DNA of 64,000 bases, taken from Amphibalanus amphitrite. Taxonomy: Eukaryota > Arthropoda > Thecostraca > Balanomorpha > Balanidae. This document shows, piece by piece, positions 1-12,388 of the stretch. Numbering within the stretch: the stretch's first letter is position 1; each line of letters begins with the position of its first letter. The DNA lies in the NCBI RefSeq assembly GCF_019059575.1, contig NW_024883457.1, positions 19,146 to 83,145 of the forward strand. The letters are read 5' to 3'. The notes under the pieces were generated by a model. That model saw only the letters and a list, made by a program, of their open reading frames with translations. It was not told the origin of the DNA and did not search any database. Position numbers and translations under genes: made by a program.

Positions 1-1740
1 GTGGCGCTGTTGACCGGTCCGGAGACCCTACTCGGAAGAGACAGAGACCAGGACCTGCGGTCCGTACCTATCTGCTAACTGTGCGGTGGTGGTGGTGTAG
101 TGCAGCATCTTTGGATGGATAGCTACATTTCACGATTAAATAGCTGTTACGTTTCTGACATTGTTCTGACATTGACATTGTCCTTTCTTTCGTTTGATAA
201 TGGTCTGTTGGCCGAAATATCACAAATAAAAAGGTAACTTTGCATTAATTATGCTATAGACTCGAGGAATAAGGTCAATGTTTTTCTTTCATATAACTGT
301 ATCAATCATGTTCCTCGCCAGAGCACTGGCAAACATTAATGCTGTTACGTTTCAGTGCAGGTGGCGTGACGAACAATGTGGTAGTTTCTGTTGGCCACTT
401 CTGCCGCCGCTGCTATTTCCTACTCGAAGGCGGGCGCGCTGTTTGGCTGGGCCGGCAGGATGTTCCCATTATGTGTCGACGACAAAGCGAGTATATTCAT
501 GTTCTTTTAATGCACAGAGGTCTGTTGTATATTTGAAGGTTTATTTTAGGTTGACGATTGCGAAGGGCAGATTCATCTTCTCTCTTTCATTTGTGTTGCC
601 ACTTTAGGGTTCATGTTTGTTATAAGTGTCCTGGTCCGGCTTGGTTGTCATCTTTATTCGTGATGTATTTTATTTTACGAACATGCTGGTGATCAATGCA
701 ATACACTTTTGGTTAATAATGCTGCTTTAGCTCTGATCCTTTGTGGTATGTCTTGATTGTACTACTGCGATAGTGATTTTTCCTCACCAAAATATGCAGG
801 CAACAAATGTAAATGCTGCCAAATGTTTGTCATTGCGTGATGTATCTAAAAGACATCAAGTTCCTGAACGTGGTCGTGTACTACGCAACCGGAAACTCGA
901 TAGGACGTGGAATGCTGTGAAGCAAAACTACAGAAGTAAGACTGGCCACGCCAAAATCAAGTGAGATATGTCTAGCCTTTCTTCAGCCGCCAAGGCTTCG
1001 ACAGACTATCCCCGGGTTCTGTGTCTCGAACTACGAAGATTCAACGTCGTCCGGCCAATCCTGGTTAAGGTCAGCGGGGACTTAGCTGTGGTTATGGAAC
1101 AGGATTGGCCGTCCGAGAGACTCCGAACCTGGGGTGTGTTGCAGCACAGCTATGTCGACCGAGTGTCGTCGCAAGCTGCCCCACTCAACGAGAAAAAGAA
1201 ACACCGTCCCGCCCTAGGCTGACTAGGCTTAGCTAGGTGGCAGCACAGTCGCGCCGGCAGGGGGCAGTGCCACAACCAGCCGACTGATATTTTCGTGTGA
1301 CGTCAGAACCGGTGCCTCCCTGGGGCGGGCCAGTAGCTGTCGCACCGGGGCGGCTCACATGGAACGTAGCTGCCGTGCAGTTGTCGTTGCAGGGCTGCAA
1401 CGACGAGGTGATTGACTGTTTGATCGCAGTTACGGCTCCGTAACTTAATCGAATGAGCAAAAATGGCGCGATAAAATTTCGGAGCGATAAAAGAAGAAAG
1501 TAAATACACAGTTGTCATTAAATCACACGCTGGATAGTAGAAGTTATAACGCGAATACAAAATGCCTGCCTACTAGATTATGACATAACTTGAAACTTGT
1601 GAGACCCGATGTTTGTTATTCAGAACAAAACAAGATGTGTGAAAAAAAACTAAAAAGCTTATTTTTGATCATCGGAAGCAAATTCTGCCGCGGGGTAACT
1701 GGTTAAAAACAACTGAAAAGTGATAACGCGGATTTTAGAG
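1..1740. other. No gene recognised
   Basis: Reading frames here are short, begin at arbitrary positions and resemble no family I know. I see no splice-bounded exon, tRNA or clear terminal repeat. The stretch around 960-1460 is somewhat GC-richer than its neighbours. Confidence 0.5.
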
Positions 1741-1754
1741 TTCAGTTAACTTTC

Positions 1755-1800
1755 CGGAGTCGGAGTCGAGGCAGCTGGACCGACTCCGACTCCGACTCCG
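1755..1800. repeat. GAGTCG/CGACTC hexamer-like repeat
   Basis: Runs of GGAGTCGGAGTCGAGG and then CCGACTCCGACTCCGACTCC form an imperfect short tandem repeat with an inverted partner. A diverged stretch of the same GAGTCGG motif lies at about 3320-3510, so it is a dispersed simple-repeat family. Confidence 0.7.
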
Positions 1801-2337
1801 AAACCCTAGAGAAGAGGACACCAAATACCCTCGAACGGATAATTTTTTGGCTTTCATCCCGAAACAACTTTGCCAGCTTCACTTGTCTCCAGTATATGAG
1901 GTCCCGCTGCGACCTCTCCGCGGTGCTGACACCGACTGAAGCGGCATAAACCCATCGCGGTCACGGCCAGTGGGCGGAGTCAAGTTGAGCACGACGTAAC
2001 GTGATTGGCCAGCGCTCCTATCCAATCCGGTGCGGTAGCGAGCGAGCCTCTATCCGGGTGCAAAAACTGATTAACATTACGAGCCAACGACAAGTGCTCT
2101 AAATTTTGATATTTTGTTAAGAGACCATTTTGACAAAAATTGGCGCTTGAGCTGAAATATCGTCTGCCAAAATTTCAAGCTAATTGGACAAAAATTGAAG
2201 AAATTATCGCCGAAAAACAGGGTCTCATGGGGTCTGAAATGCATAGTAGGTGTAGTGAGACCAATGTCCTTTTTCATAAAGATTCTACAATCCGATTGTA
2301 GTTTGTACATTTGTAGTTTTCAAAGTACAATTTTACA

Positions 2338-4050
2338 AACTACTACCATGGATGATATAACACTGGATTGGTGTCTCGTGGAAATTAACATTGGGATCCG
2401 CGACATTGGGATCAGGCCTGCCATCTAGCGAGAGAATTATCGTAAGTTAGGAGCAAGCCGAGTGAACGCCATCTCTCAGCATTATGACACACGTGGGTGT
2501 GGTGTGTTAGTTGGCTTGAAGTGCATATTCCCACGAGTTGTAGGTAATCTTACTGGACCTGAGACGACAAAAAACGTCTTAAATGCTTGAAAGCCAAAAA
2601 CGTCAAGCAGCCTTTAGGTAATAACGAAAATAAAATGCGTAAGACGGTGTTTATTGAAACGCCCAGTTCCATCGGCTTGTACGACCTTTTATATGGTCAT
2701 TTACTCACAATGGTACAGCAGTTTGACAATATGTCACGTACATATTTGGTAGGCTTATTCCTTCTTCTCCGAATTTCGCCCGATTTTCTTCATCTTAGTT
2801 AATGTTACGGCACGTGTCACGTGCCAACTTAGGGGTGTCGAAATTGTTCCACATAAAGTAACTCCGCAATGGCTGGGCCAATTACAGTAAAACTTCGTCA
2901 ATAGTTAGGCACCCAGTGGCCAATGCATTTCCATGTGTCACTATGGGGGTGCTACTGCACGTGCACACGTGCGGGGTGCCGCTTCCATATCTCAAGAACG
3001 GCTGGGCGGATAACACTCAAACTTGGTACACAAATGTCACATCGATGCTCGCACTGCATTGATCAGTGCTATACATTGGTGCAGAGCTGTTAGGAAAACG
3101 ATGAAATGAGATGCGTGGTGTTTAGGTATGCCTTTCTTTTCCAGCAGCTGATTGATTCGCAACAGGAGATCCTTGTTTGCGAAGGCTTCGTCTCCCTTTT
3201 CCACCCCTTGTTTAAAATAACATTAACAATGTACGAAGATCACACATAAAAGTTGTTTTAGGCGGCTATCTTGGCCTTGGGCCAGGGCTGCGAAGTTGTA
3301 GTCAGAGCCAGCGGTTCTGTTCCAACTCGGAGTCGGTTGATTTTTAAAAGCTGTAGCCCGAGTATGAGTCGAACGTCACCGAAAAGTCATCACTCCACAG
3401 ACTTACCAGGGCTGCAGAGTCGGTGTCAGAGTCGGAGTCTGTGTGAATTGACAGTTCTGCCCGAAGGAGTCGGAGTCGATATTTGGATACCGGAATCGGA
3501 GTTGGAGCCAAAGTTACTGAAATTTCATCGACTACGCACCACCGGTTGGGTCCTTTTCATAGAGCGTTTTGAATGACATATTGAGCGGCAATGACGTTAG
3601 CAATTCCGTTTAAGTCTTTCATTAGACTTACAGATAGTACTTACGTTCGTTTTGTTCTTTGATCGGACAATTTGTTTGATTTAGGCCAAGTAAAGACTCA
3701 TGTGAAAAATAGCGAAAACGACACGTGCTGGCGAAGTCTCCAATAACTCCCTGTTTCCCGATTTAATGAGGAAATAACATGGAACTGCTTATCTTCTTAC
3801 TGACCCTGCACATAAATCTATTAATTTCTTCGCTTTTACTGACATATAAAGACATAACCTTTTGAAAAATTGCACAACAAGCCTGCTACTACACTACATT
3901 CCCGTGTGTCACAATGCTAATCAGCGGCGTTCACTCGGCTTGCTCCTAACTTACGACAATTCTCCCGCTAGATGGCAGGCCTGAGCTCAATGTCGCCAAA
4001 AACTGCGAAGACACCAATCCATTATTATCTCATCCATGCTACTACTTTTC
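2338..4050. mobile_element. Element with about 165-bp inverted arms
   Basis: The segment at 2338-2505 reappears as a reverse complement at about 3893-4050. The match is long and imperfect and includes the shared strings CAGGCCTGCCATCTAGCG and GTAAGTTAGGAGCAAGCCGA. The roughly 1.4 kb between the arms has no recognisable protein. Beside each arm are strings such as TTTCATAAAG and AATTGTAC, which also occur near 15.7-15.8 kb. This looks like a non-autonomous DNA transposon or a fold-back pair of one dispersed repeat. I could not define a target duplication, so the outer limits are uncertain. Confidence 0.55.
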
Positions 4051-4055
4051 ATAAA

Positions 4056-5704
4056 GCCTGGACATGCGGCGTCAATAGAATTGTACTTTCGATCCGGGAG
4101 CGTAGTTTTGCGGGGCTTCGTCTCCATGGCAACGGAGTAAACAAAAACTTCTGCAACAGTTTTCGATGTTGTGTTGCAAATTGCGTATGGTGTGCTGACA
4201 GTTTTTTGCAATTTTTAAAAAGAAATAACCATTGATAAATAACTTGAATTGCTTTTAGGGATCACCCATCGCTTTGCCCATGCATAGCTAGAACTTTTAT
4301 GCTGAAAGCATTAACATTTTCAACATTGCAATCATTTGAAGATGTGCCTGTTTCGAGATTTGGTATCTGAGTAAGCCCAACAAGTCATTAGTTTCTTGAA
4401 AGACTGTTTCATGAATTGTTGGGACATTAATGCAAAAATGACTGAAAAAGGTTTAGGTATGACCTCAGTAAGCCTATCCGAGTTATAGAGTTGTTGTTGA
4501 CCGTCATATTAAGTACCTAGCGACGGGCTATATGACAGCTTGCTTTGAGCCTTGAAATACCCGTTTTGATAAGTAATGCAACCTAGTGAAACATGAAGCA
4601 ACAAGAAAGCCAGCGAATAAAATGCCAAAATCAAAACGCAAGAGCATTGTGACGAAGCGAGAAGCAAATGGATGGAGCCGGAGGCTGGAGCCACCCAGGA
4701 GACGGGATGAAAACTGATAAAAATACAAGCCTTTCCTAAAGGAAATGAATTACGTCTTGAAGAGAAGGTGCATGGTCATTCCATGTGTTGGTTGAAGAGA
4801 CTGAGCCGGAAACGAATAGGACATGATCGTAAGTTGCTCTTTTTTCCAGAGAATTTCATCCGCAAAAAAGACTGCTATGTTAATGTAAGATTATGAGCAA
4901 TGTTAAAAAAAAAAAATGTTGCATGAGTCGATCGATGGTAGGTATAGTACCTAGGCTAATGTATTCAGATATTGATATCAATAATAAGAAGGTATATATA
5001 TCCTCACTTTTAGATAGGTATTACTCGTGAACTTAATATGACTGCCTAGTGCCTACTGATAAATGGTTCGTATGAATAAGGAAAATAAATTGTCGATAAA
5101 ATGCCGTCTTTTTATCGAATTATCAACTCTCAATAGGCCCGAACGATGCTACGAGTTTCAGCGCCTTAGTTCCATCTGTTCAAAAACGCCATTGGCGTGG
5201 GTCAGCCGGATCGAGGGGGGTCGGGTCGAGCCGTTCAATGCCGGCATTTTTCGGAAATGTGACACACATGAAGTTATATATAAACACTTAAACAGGAAAG
5301 TGATGAAAATAACCAGTCAAGTGCCTTTTGGGCGAAGAACGAGCGAGCGAGCGAGCGAGTGAGCCCTGCACTGACAGCGCCAGGGTACCTCCAACTGGCT
5401 CGTGCAATGTGCACGGCACCCTACCAACCGTTTATAAGCTGTGCACCAAATTCGGATGCAAGCGGCCCAACCGTTCCCAAGATCTGAATGTGGCGCCCTG
5501 CCGTGCGCACGTGCAAACGGGGCTCAAACCAAGGCCATATATACATATAGGGCCCAAACTGACTTTGCACAGTACTCTATCTAACCGGTCCCCAACCGTG
5601 TACCAAATTTGAGCGCAATCGGCCCAGCGGTTCTCTACACATCTGAGGCACTCCCTGCAAGTACCTCCTTGAAAATGAACACCCCTGACTTTTCACGTGG
5701 CATG
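4056..5704. other. Non-coding; diverged dispersed repeat at 5380-5650
   Basis: No gene is recognised. Two diverged copies of a motif close to ACCAAATTTGAGCGCAATCG followed by GGCCCAGCGGTTC lie at about 5430-5490 and 5590-5640. Related text occurs near 5950, 19290 and 32490, so this is an old dispersed repeat family. A GAGC-type simple repeat lies at 5339-5362. Confidence 0.5.
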
Positions 5705-5858
5705 CAGTAGCGGCGGAACACCTTCAATTAAGGGGGGGGGGCACTGCCGACTTTTGGTCCCATTCTTTCCATGCAACGCCCATAGGGCTAATGTTAAAAT
5801 GACAAAATCAAGGGGGCACGGTGCCCCGGTGCCCCCCCCCCCCATTCCACCGCCTATG
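5705..5858 (+). mobile_element. hAT-type MITE, copy 1 (154 bp)
   Basis: The left end reads CAGTAGCGGCGGAAC and the right end is the near inverse CATTCCACCGCCTATG. The flanks are GTGGCATG (5697-5704) and GTGGCACG (5859-5866), a 7/8 match as expected for an 8-bp hAT target duplication. The body has a G-run, a C-run and the string TAGGGCTAATGTTAAAATG. An inverted copy of identical length lies at 11174-11327. Confidence 0.85.
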
Positions 5859-5872
5859 GTGGCACGGAGGGT

Positions 5873-6335
5873 CTCTGAAATGCATCAGGAGTAGTCCATT
5901 ACGGGGTGAAAGGAATAGGACTACCCATCAAAAAAGACCGCAGGCCAATCGGTCCAGCCGTTGCTGAGATATTAGCCTCTCATAAATGTTACAGGCCGGG
6001 CCGGACCGGGCCGCTCAATACTGAGATTTTTCCGTTTTATTGAAAAGGCCTCACTTCGCTCGCTGCGCTCTCTCGCTCGTAATAATACATATCGGCCGTT
6101 TTCACGACGGAATAGCAGGCATCTATTTAATCCCCATTTGATCCTTTGGTTCCTCAGGAATTTTAGTAGTTCTTTTTAGTAGGTTCCCCAGCTTTCGAAT
6201 GAATGGTGCGTTAGTTTGCTATTTTTCTATTAAATATCACATCGATTTACTTTATCTAAGGATTTATCACTAATATCAACATAAAGCGTAAGCACAATGA
6301 TAAAATTATGGAATTATTAAATACTAGTACAATAG
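5873..6335. other. Non-coding; dispersed repeat fragments
   Basis: Text at 5885-5980 (GTAGTCCATTACGGGGTG, AATCGGTCCAGCCGTTGCTG) matches a diverged copy at about 19395-19475. The string GGCCGTTTTCACGACGGAA at 6094-6112 is the end sequence of a small MITE family that also occurs at 15485-15503 (inverted) and 22831-23114. No gene is seen. Confidence 0.5.
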
Positions 6336-7202
6336 TTAAAGGTAGTGTGCCAGCTTTCTTGGACCGTATGGAGTTAATGGCCCAGATAAGGAGAACCGGA
6401 TTTTTAGAACTTATCCATACCTTCAAAACTCATGGAAACGTCTTAAATTCTTCAAATTTTGAGTACCCCAGTGCGAAATTCGCCCCGACGGGTTGTCGGT
6501 CGTACCCCAACCACATTTCACACCACTATGAACAATAAATGCACACACTGAAATCGCTATTACCGATATGCTCATCCAATCAAGTTTCGATAAACCCGTT
6601 CATCATCATCTCCTGCGGTTTCGAACACGCCTGTTAGGTGGCTTCTGATGCTCGTCGAGGTCGGAATTTCCAAATACGCGTGGTGCGTCGGGCCGCGCGC
6701 TCTGACTTCGGCCAAGAAAAATGCGTCAGCTGATCATTGTCATTTCTGCCACTTGCGTGTGGTGAAATGGGGTCATAACTTATAAGACAGCTTTTTCATA
6801 TCAATTATTTTACATAAAATCATATTTCAAACCATAAATAATGTTAGACAGCCAAATAAAAGAAACAATACAATACGGGCTTACAGTTTAAGGCTCGACA
6901 TTGTGTTGTCTACGATTAGACAGCTGATAACTCATTCCCGTACGTCGTATGGTCGTAACACTATAATGACCTTTGCTTATTGTCACAAGTGCGCCGCATT
7001 CGCGATTGTTGCCCGACGTCTGTTTGCAGGTGAGCCCACTACAGTTGTTATACATATCTAAAAACCGAAAAACTTTTAGGCGAAAAAGGCACTATTCCAG
7101 GCCCATTTTTGATTTTTTTTGCGATATTAGGTAAAAACAGAAGCTTCTTATCCTAGGAAAAATAAAATGGGAAATCTTTCAAAGGTGGCACACTACCTTT
7201 AA
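6336..7202. mobile_element. TTAA-ended MITE, TTAAAGGTAGTGTGCCA type
   Basis: The left end TTAAAGGTAGTGTGCCA at 6336 is repeated in inverse at the right end, giving about 867 bp ending in TTAA at 7199-7202. The interior includes a 76-codon reading frame (6308-6538) without recognisable homology. The TTAAAGG start recalls the TTAAAGGGAC MITEs at 19971, 23648 and 50389, although the inner sequence differs. Non-autonomous and probably TTAA-targeting. Confidence 0.75.
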
Positions 7203-8300
7203 AAAAAGATACCTACTGAGTTGCCAGGCTACAAAGAATATATTCATTTATGGCGCACGACAGACATTTAGAAAGCAGCGCCCTGTTTTATTGCACGCTG
7301 CTAGCCGCTTCCATTGGGTTTTGCAGGCCGACGTCATTGGTCGTTACACGTATGATGTCACGCGACTTGTGGCCTGTCACGGCTCTTTAATGATCTCCAC
7401 TAAATGAATGCAACAATGGCCTTTTAAGTTGATCTCTGTGGCCATCTGTCTATGGAGCGACCAATATGAAAGTTGGGTGAATTTACCCGGGTTACATGAC
7501 TATGAGCAAGCAAATGTATATCAGGAATGGATTTAGGTGGGGAATTGCGCTGGACCATGAGTGCTCGAACGCTCCCAATTCCACGCCGGTTTGGCTTTGG
7601 AGCCGAGACAGACGATGCGGGTCAAGGTCACCGCTGGGGTAACGGTGGATTGGCTGCGCCCGAGCACCCGTAACGCGGCACAATTCTCCATCTATGGATT
7701 TTCCTATTCGCTCAGCATTGTGATAGGCGTTGGTAATAGCATTTACTCTGCTCATGTACCTATCCCCGGTTATTTAAAAGAAGTTTTTGTGGGGGAATAT
7801 CACGGCTTTAGGTACTCGGTGGCCCTATTCACGACTTTCAAAGAATGCTCCGATAACTAAACACCGCACAGACCTACTGCATTAGTGAATCTGACAGAAG
7901 GTCTGTGGAATTACATCCCCCCTCACCACACCCCTAAAAACTCATCCAGTGTCCAAAACCACTTTTATCGACTCGCCAAAAAAACACACACACACACACA
8001 CACACAAAGCATGGGGCATGTCAGCTCTCAGTTCAATTATCATTGTCTTTACCATGGTTCAATTGCATTGCGCGATTTAAAGCACGTGAGTGCCTATACA
8101 GTATATATGTAGAAAATAATATCTACAGCAAAACATCCAAAATTACAAAGGCTACAATGCTTAAAAAGTAGGTTCATCAAGGAAGCCCATTTTTACTTGC
8201 GTTGTGTTCCCAACCATGCGATTCTAACGCGGGCTATTCGCAACGTCTGTTAAGGCACGTTAACAACTGACAAGCCGCCACCGCTGCCACTTATTCATAG
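7203..8300. other. Non-coding; CA microsatellite at 7982-8007
   Basis: No gene or terminal repeat is recognised. The only structured item is an (AC)n run of about 13 units. Confidence 0.5.
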
Positions 8301-8309
8301 ATGGTTGAT

Positions 8310-9400
8310 ATCGCAGCTTGGGCGTCAGCAGCGCGGCCCACAACGCGTCGGCGCCAGCGCACGCAGCTGTTGGCACTCGGCAGCCGGTGTTGCGACTTAA
8401 CGGCCGGCCGGCCCCATGAAGGAGAAGCTCTTGGTGAAGCTTTGTGATCGCCTCATAGCCGCCTTGGATGTCATCTTTCTTGGCAGATCCATCCGTTCAG
8501 ATGGTACGGTGCAGTCTGGATAAAGGACGAAGTCCAACGCCGCTAACCCCGCGACCGCCACCCCACAACGTGGCCGCAGACCGAACGGGCGTGAGGGCCG
8601 TAAGGGCCACCCCGCCATCCGGTAGGTGGCTGAGCAGCCGGGCGCAGCGGCGCCTGGGCGGCGGCCGCGCTGAGATGAAGTCCCAAACCGCCATGTCGCC
8701 ATCACCGCCATCACCATTGCTGCAGCTGTTCCCAACCGCCTCAATCGCCGCCGTTTTGCCAGCAGTCGCGCCGCGGAATGGCAGAAGCTCCAGAGTAGCC
8801 TCCAGCGCCCCTCTCCGCACGTGTGCAGGTGCACTGCGGCCGCCGGGTCCGACGTCCAGGCAGAACATGATATTTCCATGCTGCTCCGACGGTGGGCTGG
8901 TCTTGTTTGGGCGTTCCTCCACTGTGACGTCGGTCACGCCTGCCCCGGCCAGGGCGCAGAGGCCGACGTGTCACCATCCGGTTGCAGTCCTCAGTCGGGT
9001 CGCAACGTGTACCTCTTCCGCAGCGTGGAGCGCGCTCCCGCTGGGCAGCGATACAGCCAAAAGTAGCATAGCATGCGGGCGGCCAGCGCTGCGCCGGACA
9101 GCGGACCCATGCCGGGGGTATGCCGGTCTCGGCCATTAGCGGGGTCGTCGGGGCCGAGGCTGTACATACAGCTGGTGACCGCGTGAGCCGCGAATCGAAG
9201 CTCACGGCTTATAAGCTCGACGCGGGCATCACACGCCGTCCCGATGGGAGCTCCACGACGCCGCCGCGAACTCCAGCGCGGCTCGCAGCGCGAAGACCAG
9301 TACGGACGGCCGGGGCAAACGGCGTGCGGGAGTCGCAGGCGACGTTCTGCGGACAGAAAGGGCTGGGCATAAGCTGGTCGGCAGGACACTCTTGAGCCGA
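8310..9400. other. GC-rich, CpG-rich block (possible promoter or first-exon island)
   Basis: About 1.1 kb is much richer in G, C and CpG than the flanks. Overlapping open frames on both strands are the expected by-product of high GC, and none resembles a known domain. It ends on the minus strand at the possible coding exon 8403-8489. Confidence 0.4.
8403..8489 (-). CDS. Possible coding first exon, product unknown
   Basis: On the minus strand an ATG near 8489, and a second at 8471 with A at -3, opens a short frame reading MTSKAAMRRSQSFTKSFSFM followed by GPAG. It runs to a candidate splice donor GTTAAGT at about 8402. Serines in RRSQS and KSFS contexts resemble basophilic-kinase sites. It sits at the edge of a GC-rich block, which suits a 5' exon. 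I do not recognise the protein. The acceptor partner would lie outside the window to the left or in sequence I could not match. This could be chance. Confidence 0.22.
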
Positions 9401-9949
9401 GCCTTTGATGTAATTACAGATGATCCAGAAGTATGCACAAAAATTCATGACACACTATTCTCATTTATGTATTTGCTACATATGATATGATATACCAGCT
9501 CATGATCAGTGACGCATTCTGGGCAATATGTTCTAAAGTGAAGTAACTGAAGTTACAGCTTAAAAGCTTAAAAAACAGCTTAAAAAAACACACACACACA
9601 CATTCGATAGCTTATGAGAAAAACATGCCTTGTGTGCTTAATGCAGGAAAATATTTTTTTTTCACTTTTTTAGAAACAGCAAGAGTTGTCAACAAGCCAT
9701 GTCAACTATCTAAACAATTTTTATGGAAACTGCTCTAGCTAGCTTAAAGTTCCACAACGTTTCCGGAGCACCGTACCCAAACTCAGTTCATGTTACAAGA
9801 AAAAACAGTAATAATGCCTCCTAATTTTGAATGAAATATAGGCAGGGACCGCGGATTCCGGGGGGCAGGGTGTGCAATTGCACACTCTGAAAATCCTGAG
9901 GGTGTGCAAACACCTATTTTTGCACACCCACAGTTCGTTGTGGGGGCCC

Positions 9950-11110
9950 ATGCGGCCCTGGCGCTTGAGTGTCCCAAGCCGATTCTCGAGCGCCCCAGCG
10001 CGAGCCTGATGGTCCCGCACCGGTGCCTGAAGGCGTGAACACTGAACAGGTTCTAGTGTTATCTCAGGGGTTATCTCAGAACCCCACCCACGCCATTTTT
10101 AGCGCTCCCACCGGCTCTTGAGGGCCCAGGCCGATGCCCGAGGGCCCCAAGTTGATGTCTAAAGGTCCCACGCCGGTGTCTGAGTACCTACATGGCTAGC
10201 TCAGGGATCCACGCCAGTTTCTGAGGGCCCTAACCGGCTCTTGAGGGCCCCTGCCCCTGCCCTCCTTAACCCCCTCTTGGGGCCGATGCCTAAGGGTCCC
10301 GCATCAGCACCTGAAAGCCCACAGAGTTATCTCAGGGCCCCATACCAGTTTCTGAAGGCCCTCACCGGCTCTTGAGGGCCTCCAGACCGATATCGAAGGA
10401 CCTCTGGCCAATGCCCGGGGGCGCAGGCCGATGCCCGAGGGCCCCAAGCCGTTACCCGAGGGCCTTACACAGCTATCCCAGGGTATAATGCCACTTTCCG
10501 AGGGCCCTAACCGGCTCTTGAGGGCCCCAGGCCGATTCCTGAGATCCCCAGGCTGATGTGAGAGGGCCGACCGACTGAGGCAGCCCCTACGTCAGTTTCT
10601 AAGGGCGTCCACGACCGCCGTCTGGTCAAAGCTGATCTCTGAGGGCCCTACGCAGGTTTTTAAGTGCACTCAGCTCTTGTTTAGGATCTCACACCGGCCT
10701 CTGAGATCGGATGGCTTATGCATGCCGCAGAGGAGCCCTTACCGGCTCCTGAGGGCTCCGTGCTGATAGCTGAGGGCCCTATGCCAATACTCGAGAGTCC
10801 CATTCAGTAATCTCAGCGCCCTACACCAGTTTGAGGAACGCCGTTCGGTCAAGGCCGACCTCCGAGGAAAAGCCCTTTGCAAGCCTCGGAGTGCCCTCAC
10901 TTTCTTTTTTAGGATCTCACACCAACCTCTAAAGTCGCAGGGCTAAAGGACGCTTCTGATAACCCTCACTAGCTCGGACCCAAATCGATGCATGATGACC
11001 CGACAAAAGTACTTGAGTAGCCCACACAGTAATCTCAGGGCTCACACCAGTTTCTGAGGGCCTACACGAACGCTTTTTGGCCAAGGTCGATGTCTCGGGG
11101 CCCTATTCAG
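9950..11110. repeat. Degenerate tandem repeat rich in GAGGGCCC
   Basis: About 1.1 kb is built from irregular units of about 25-30 bp, with recurring phrases such as CCGGCTCTTGAGGGCCC, GGCCGATGCCCGAGGGC and CACCAGTTTCTGAGGGCC. Unit length and sequence both drift, so it is an old diverged minisatellite. Similar GGCCC-rich text at 13730-14060 suggests both belong to the interior of the surrounding hAT-like element. Confidence 0.8.
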
Positions 11111-11173
11111 GCATCGAGGCTACTCGGGCGCCAAGAGACGGTGGGGGACCTCCAGGCGAGCTTGCTTGGTAGT

Positions 11174-11327
11174 CATAGGCGGCGGAACGGGGAGGGCACC
11201 CGGGCACCGTGCCCCCCTTTGATTTGGGCATTTTAACATTAGCCCTATGGGCGTTGCATGGAAAGAATGGGACCAAAAGTCGGCAGTGCCCCCCCCCCCC
11301 TTAATTGAAGGTGTTCCGCCGCAACTG
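11174..11327 (-). mobile_element. hAT-type MITE, copy 2 (154 bp)
   Basis: This is the reverse-orientation partner of 5705-5858. Its ends are CATAGGCGGCGGAAC and GTTCCGCCGCAACTG. It is flanked by a perfect 8-bp duplication TTGGTAGT at 11166-11173 and 11328-11335. The length equals that of copy 1 exactly, with a similar G/C-run interior. Confidence 0.9.
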
Positions 11328-11521
11328 TTGGTAGTTGGTGCCCCATGGAGCCGGCGAACGGTGTCAAAGAGCACGGTGAGGGGGCCCAAGAAGAGGCATG
11401 GGCATCCATATTTCTATGTACAGCCCACCGCTAAATTAATGTAGGGTTTTACCAATTTCAACGGTTGGCTTTGACTGGCGATTGTTTAATGCGGAGTGAT
11501 CGAAAAGAAGATGTCAATAGC

Positions 11522-12388
11522 TTAACACGCGCAGTGGAAGGGGGGGGGGGGCGGATTTCGCCCACCCCTCCTGTTTTTCGCCAATAACTCGCGCCGAAAG
11601 CATAATATCAATGTGAAATTTCGGCTACCTGTCCAGAATTGAATTGCGGATCTTCTCGTGCAAGAAGTAAGAAAATCGGTTCACAACTTTTCTAGTAATA
11701 GCGGTGTAAAGTCAAACATCCTGCCGCCGCGGCGGCGCGGCGGCGCGGCGGCCGGCGCTAGCCGTTACGCGCCGCCTGAATTGTAGACTGTGCCGGGGCG
11801 GGACGGTTCCGTCTTTACATCGCGCTCCTTACCGCTGATTATATTAGATTCGTGTAAAATTCGGTGAGAAGACTGAGAAATGTACAGGCAATCATATGGT
11901 CAAAGAATTTTGAAAATCGGCCGGTAACAACTTGAGTTATGAGTGTGTAAACACAAAATTGTGATTGCCGCGTTTCCCGCGTCGGCCGATGCCGCTTCAG
12001 CCGGCGACATCTTACCCTTAGCAGGCTTCTAACTGCCATATTTATTGTTGGATTATCTGGAAATTCACCATACATACTCACAAATGTTTTCTCTTTCGTA
12101 TGATGAAGCATTTTAAAAAATCGGCCGGTAACTTTTTGAGTTATCGGCGTGTAAACGCAAAAAAGTCGCTAATATGGCAGATTTGACCACATTTGACCTC
12201 ATTTGACCTTGAAGATATTGACCTAGGGTCATGAAATTCACACACAACAGAGTTCCCCATGGCCCCCACCTACCCTCCAAATTTCGTCTTTCTAGCTCCA
12301 GTGGGAGCTGAGATCTTAGGGGGGGCGACATCCGCCCCCCCCCTTCCACTGGGCGTAGTACTCGCAACCCTTCCACTGCGCGTGTTAA
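11522..12388. mobile_element. piggyBac-like TTAA MITE (short type)
   Basis: A perfect 20-bp terminal inverted repeat beginning TTAACACGCGCAGTGGAAGG occupies both ends. Next comes a G-run with GCGGATTTCGCCC on the left, and GGGGGGGCGACATCCGCCCC near the right. The interior contains TGACCT motifs (12187-12230) and no coding sequence. Its right TTAA (12385-12388) is also the left TTAA of the next element. TTAA duplications are the signature of piggyBac-type transposition. Confidence 0.85.

Noticed and set aside
8397..9448. Several overlapping 70-220 codon frames on both strands
   Set aside because: High GC lowers stop frequency in all frames. None shows a recognisable domain, and I kept only the short possible exon at 8403-8489.
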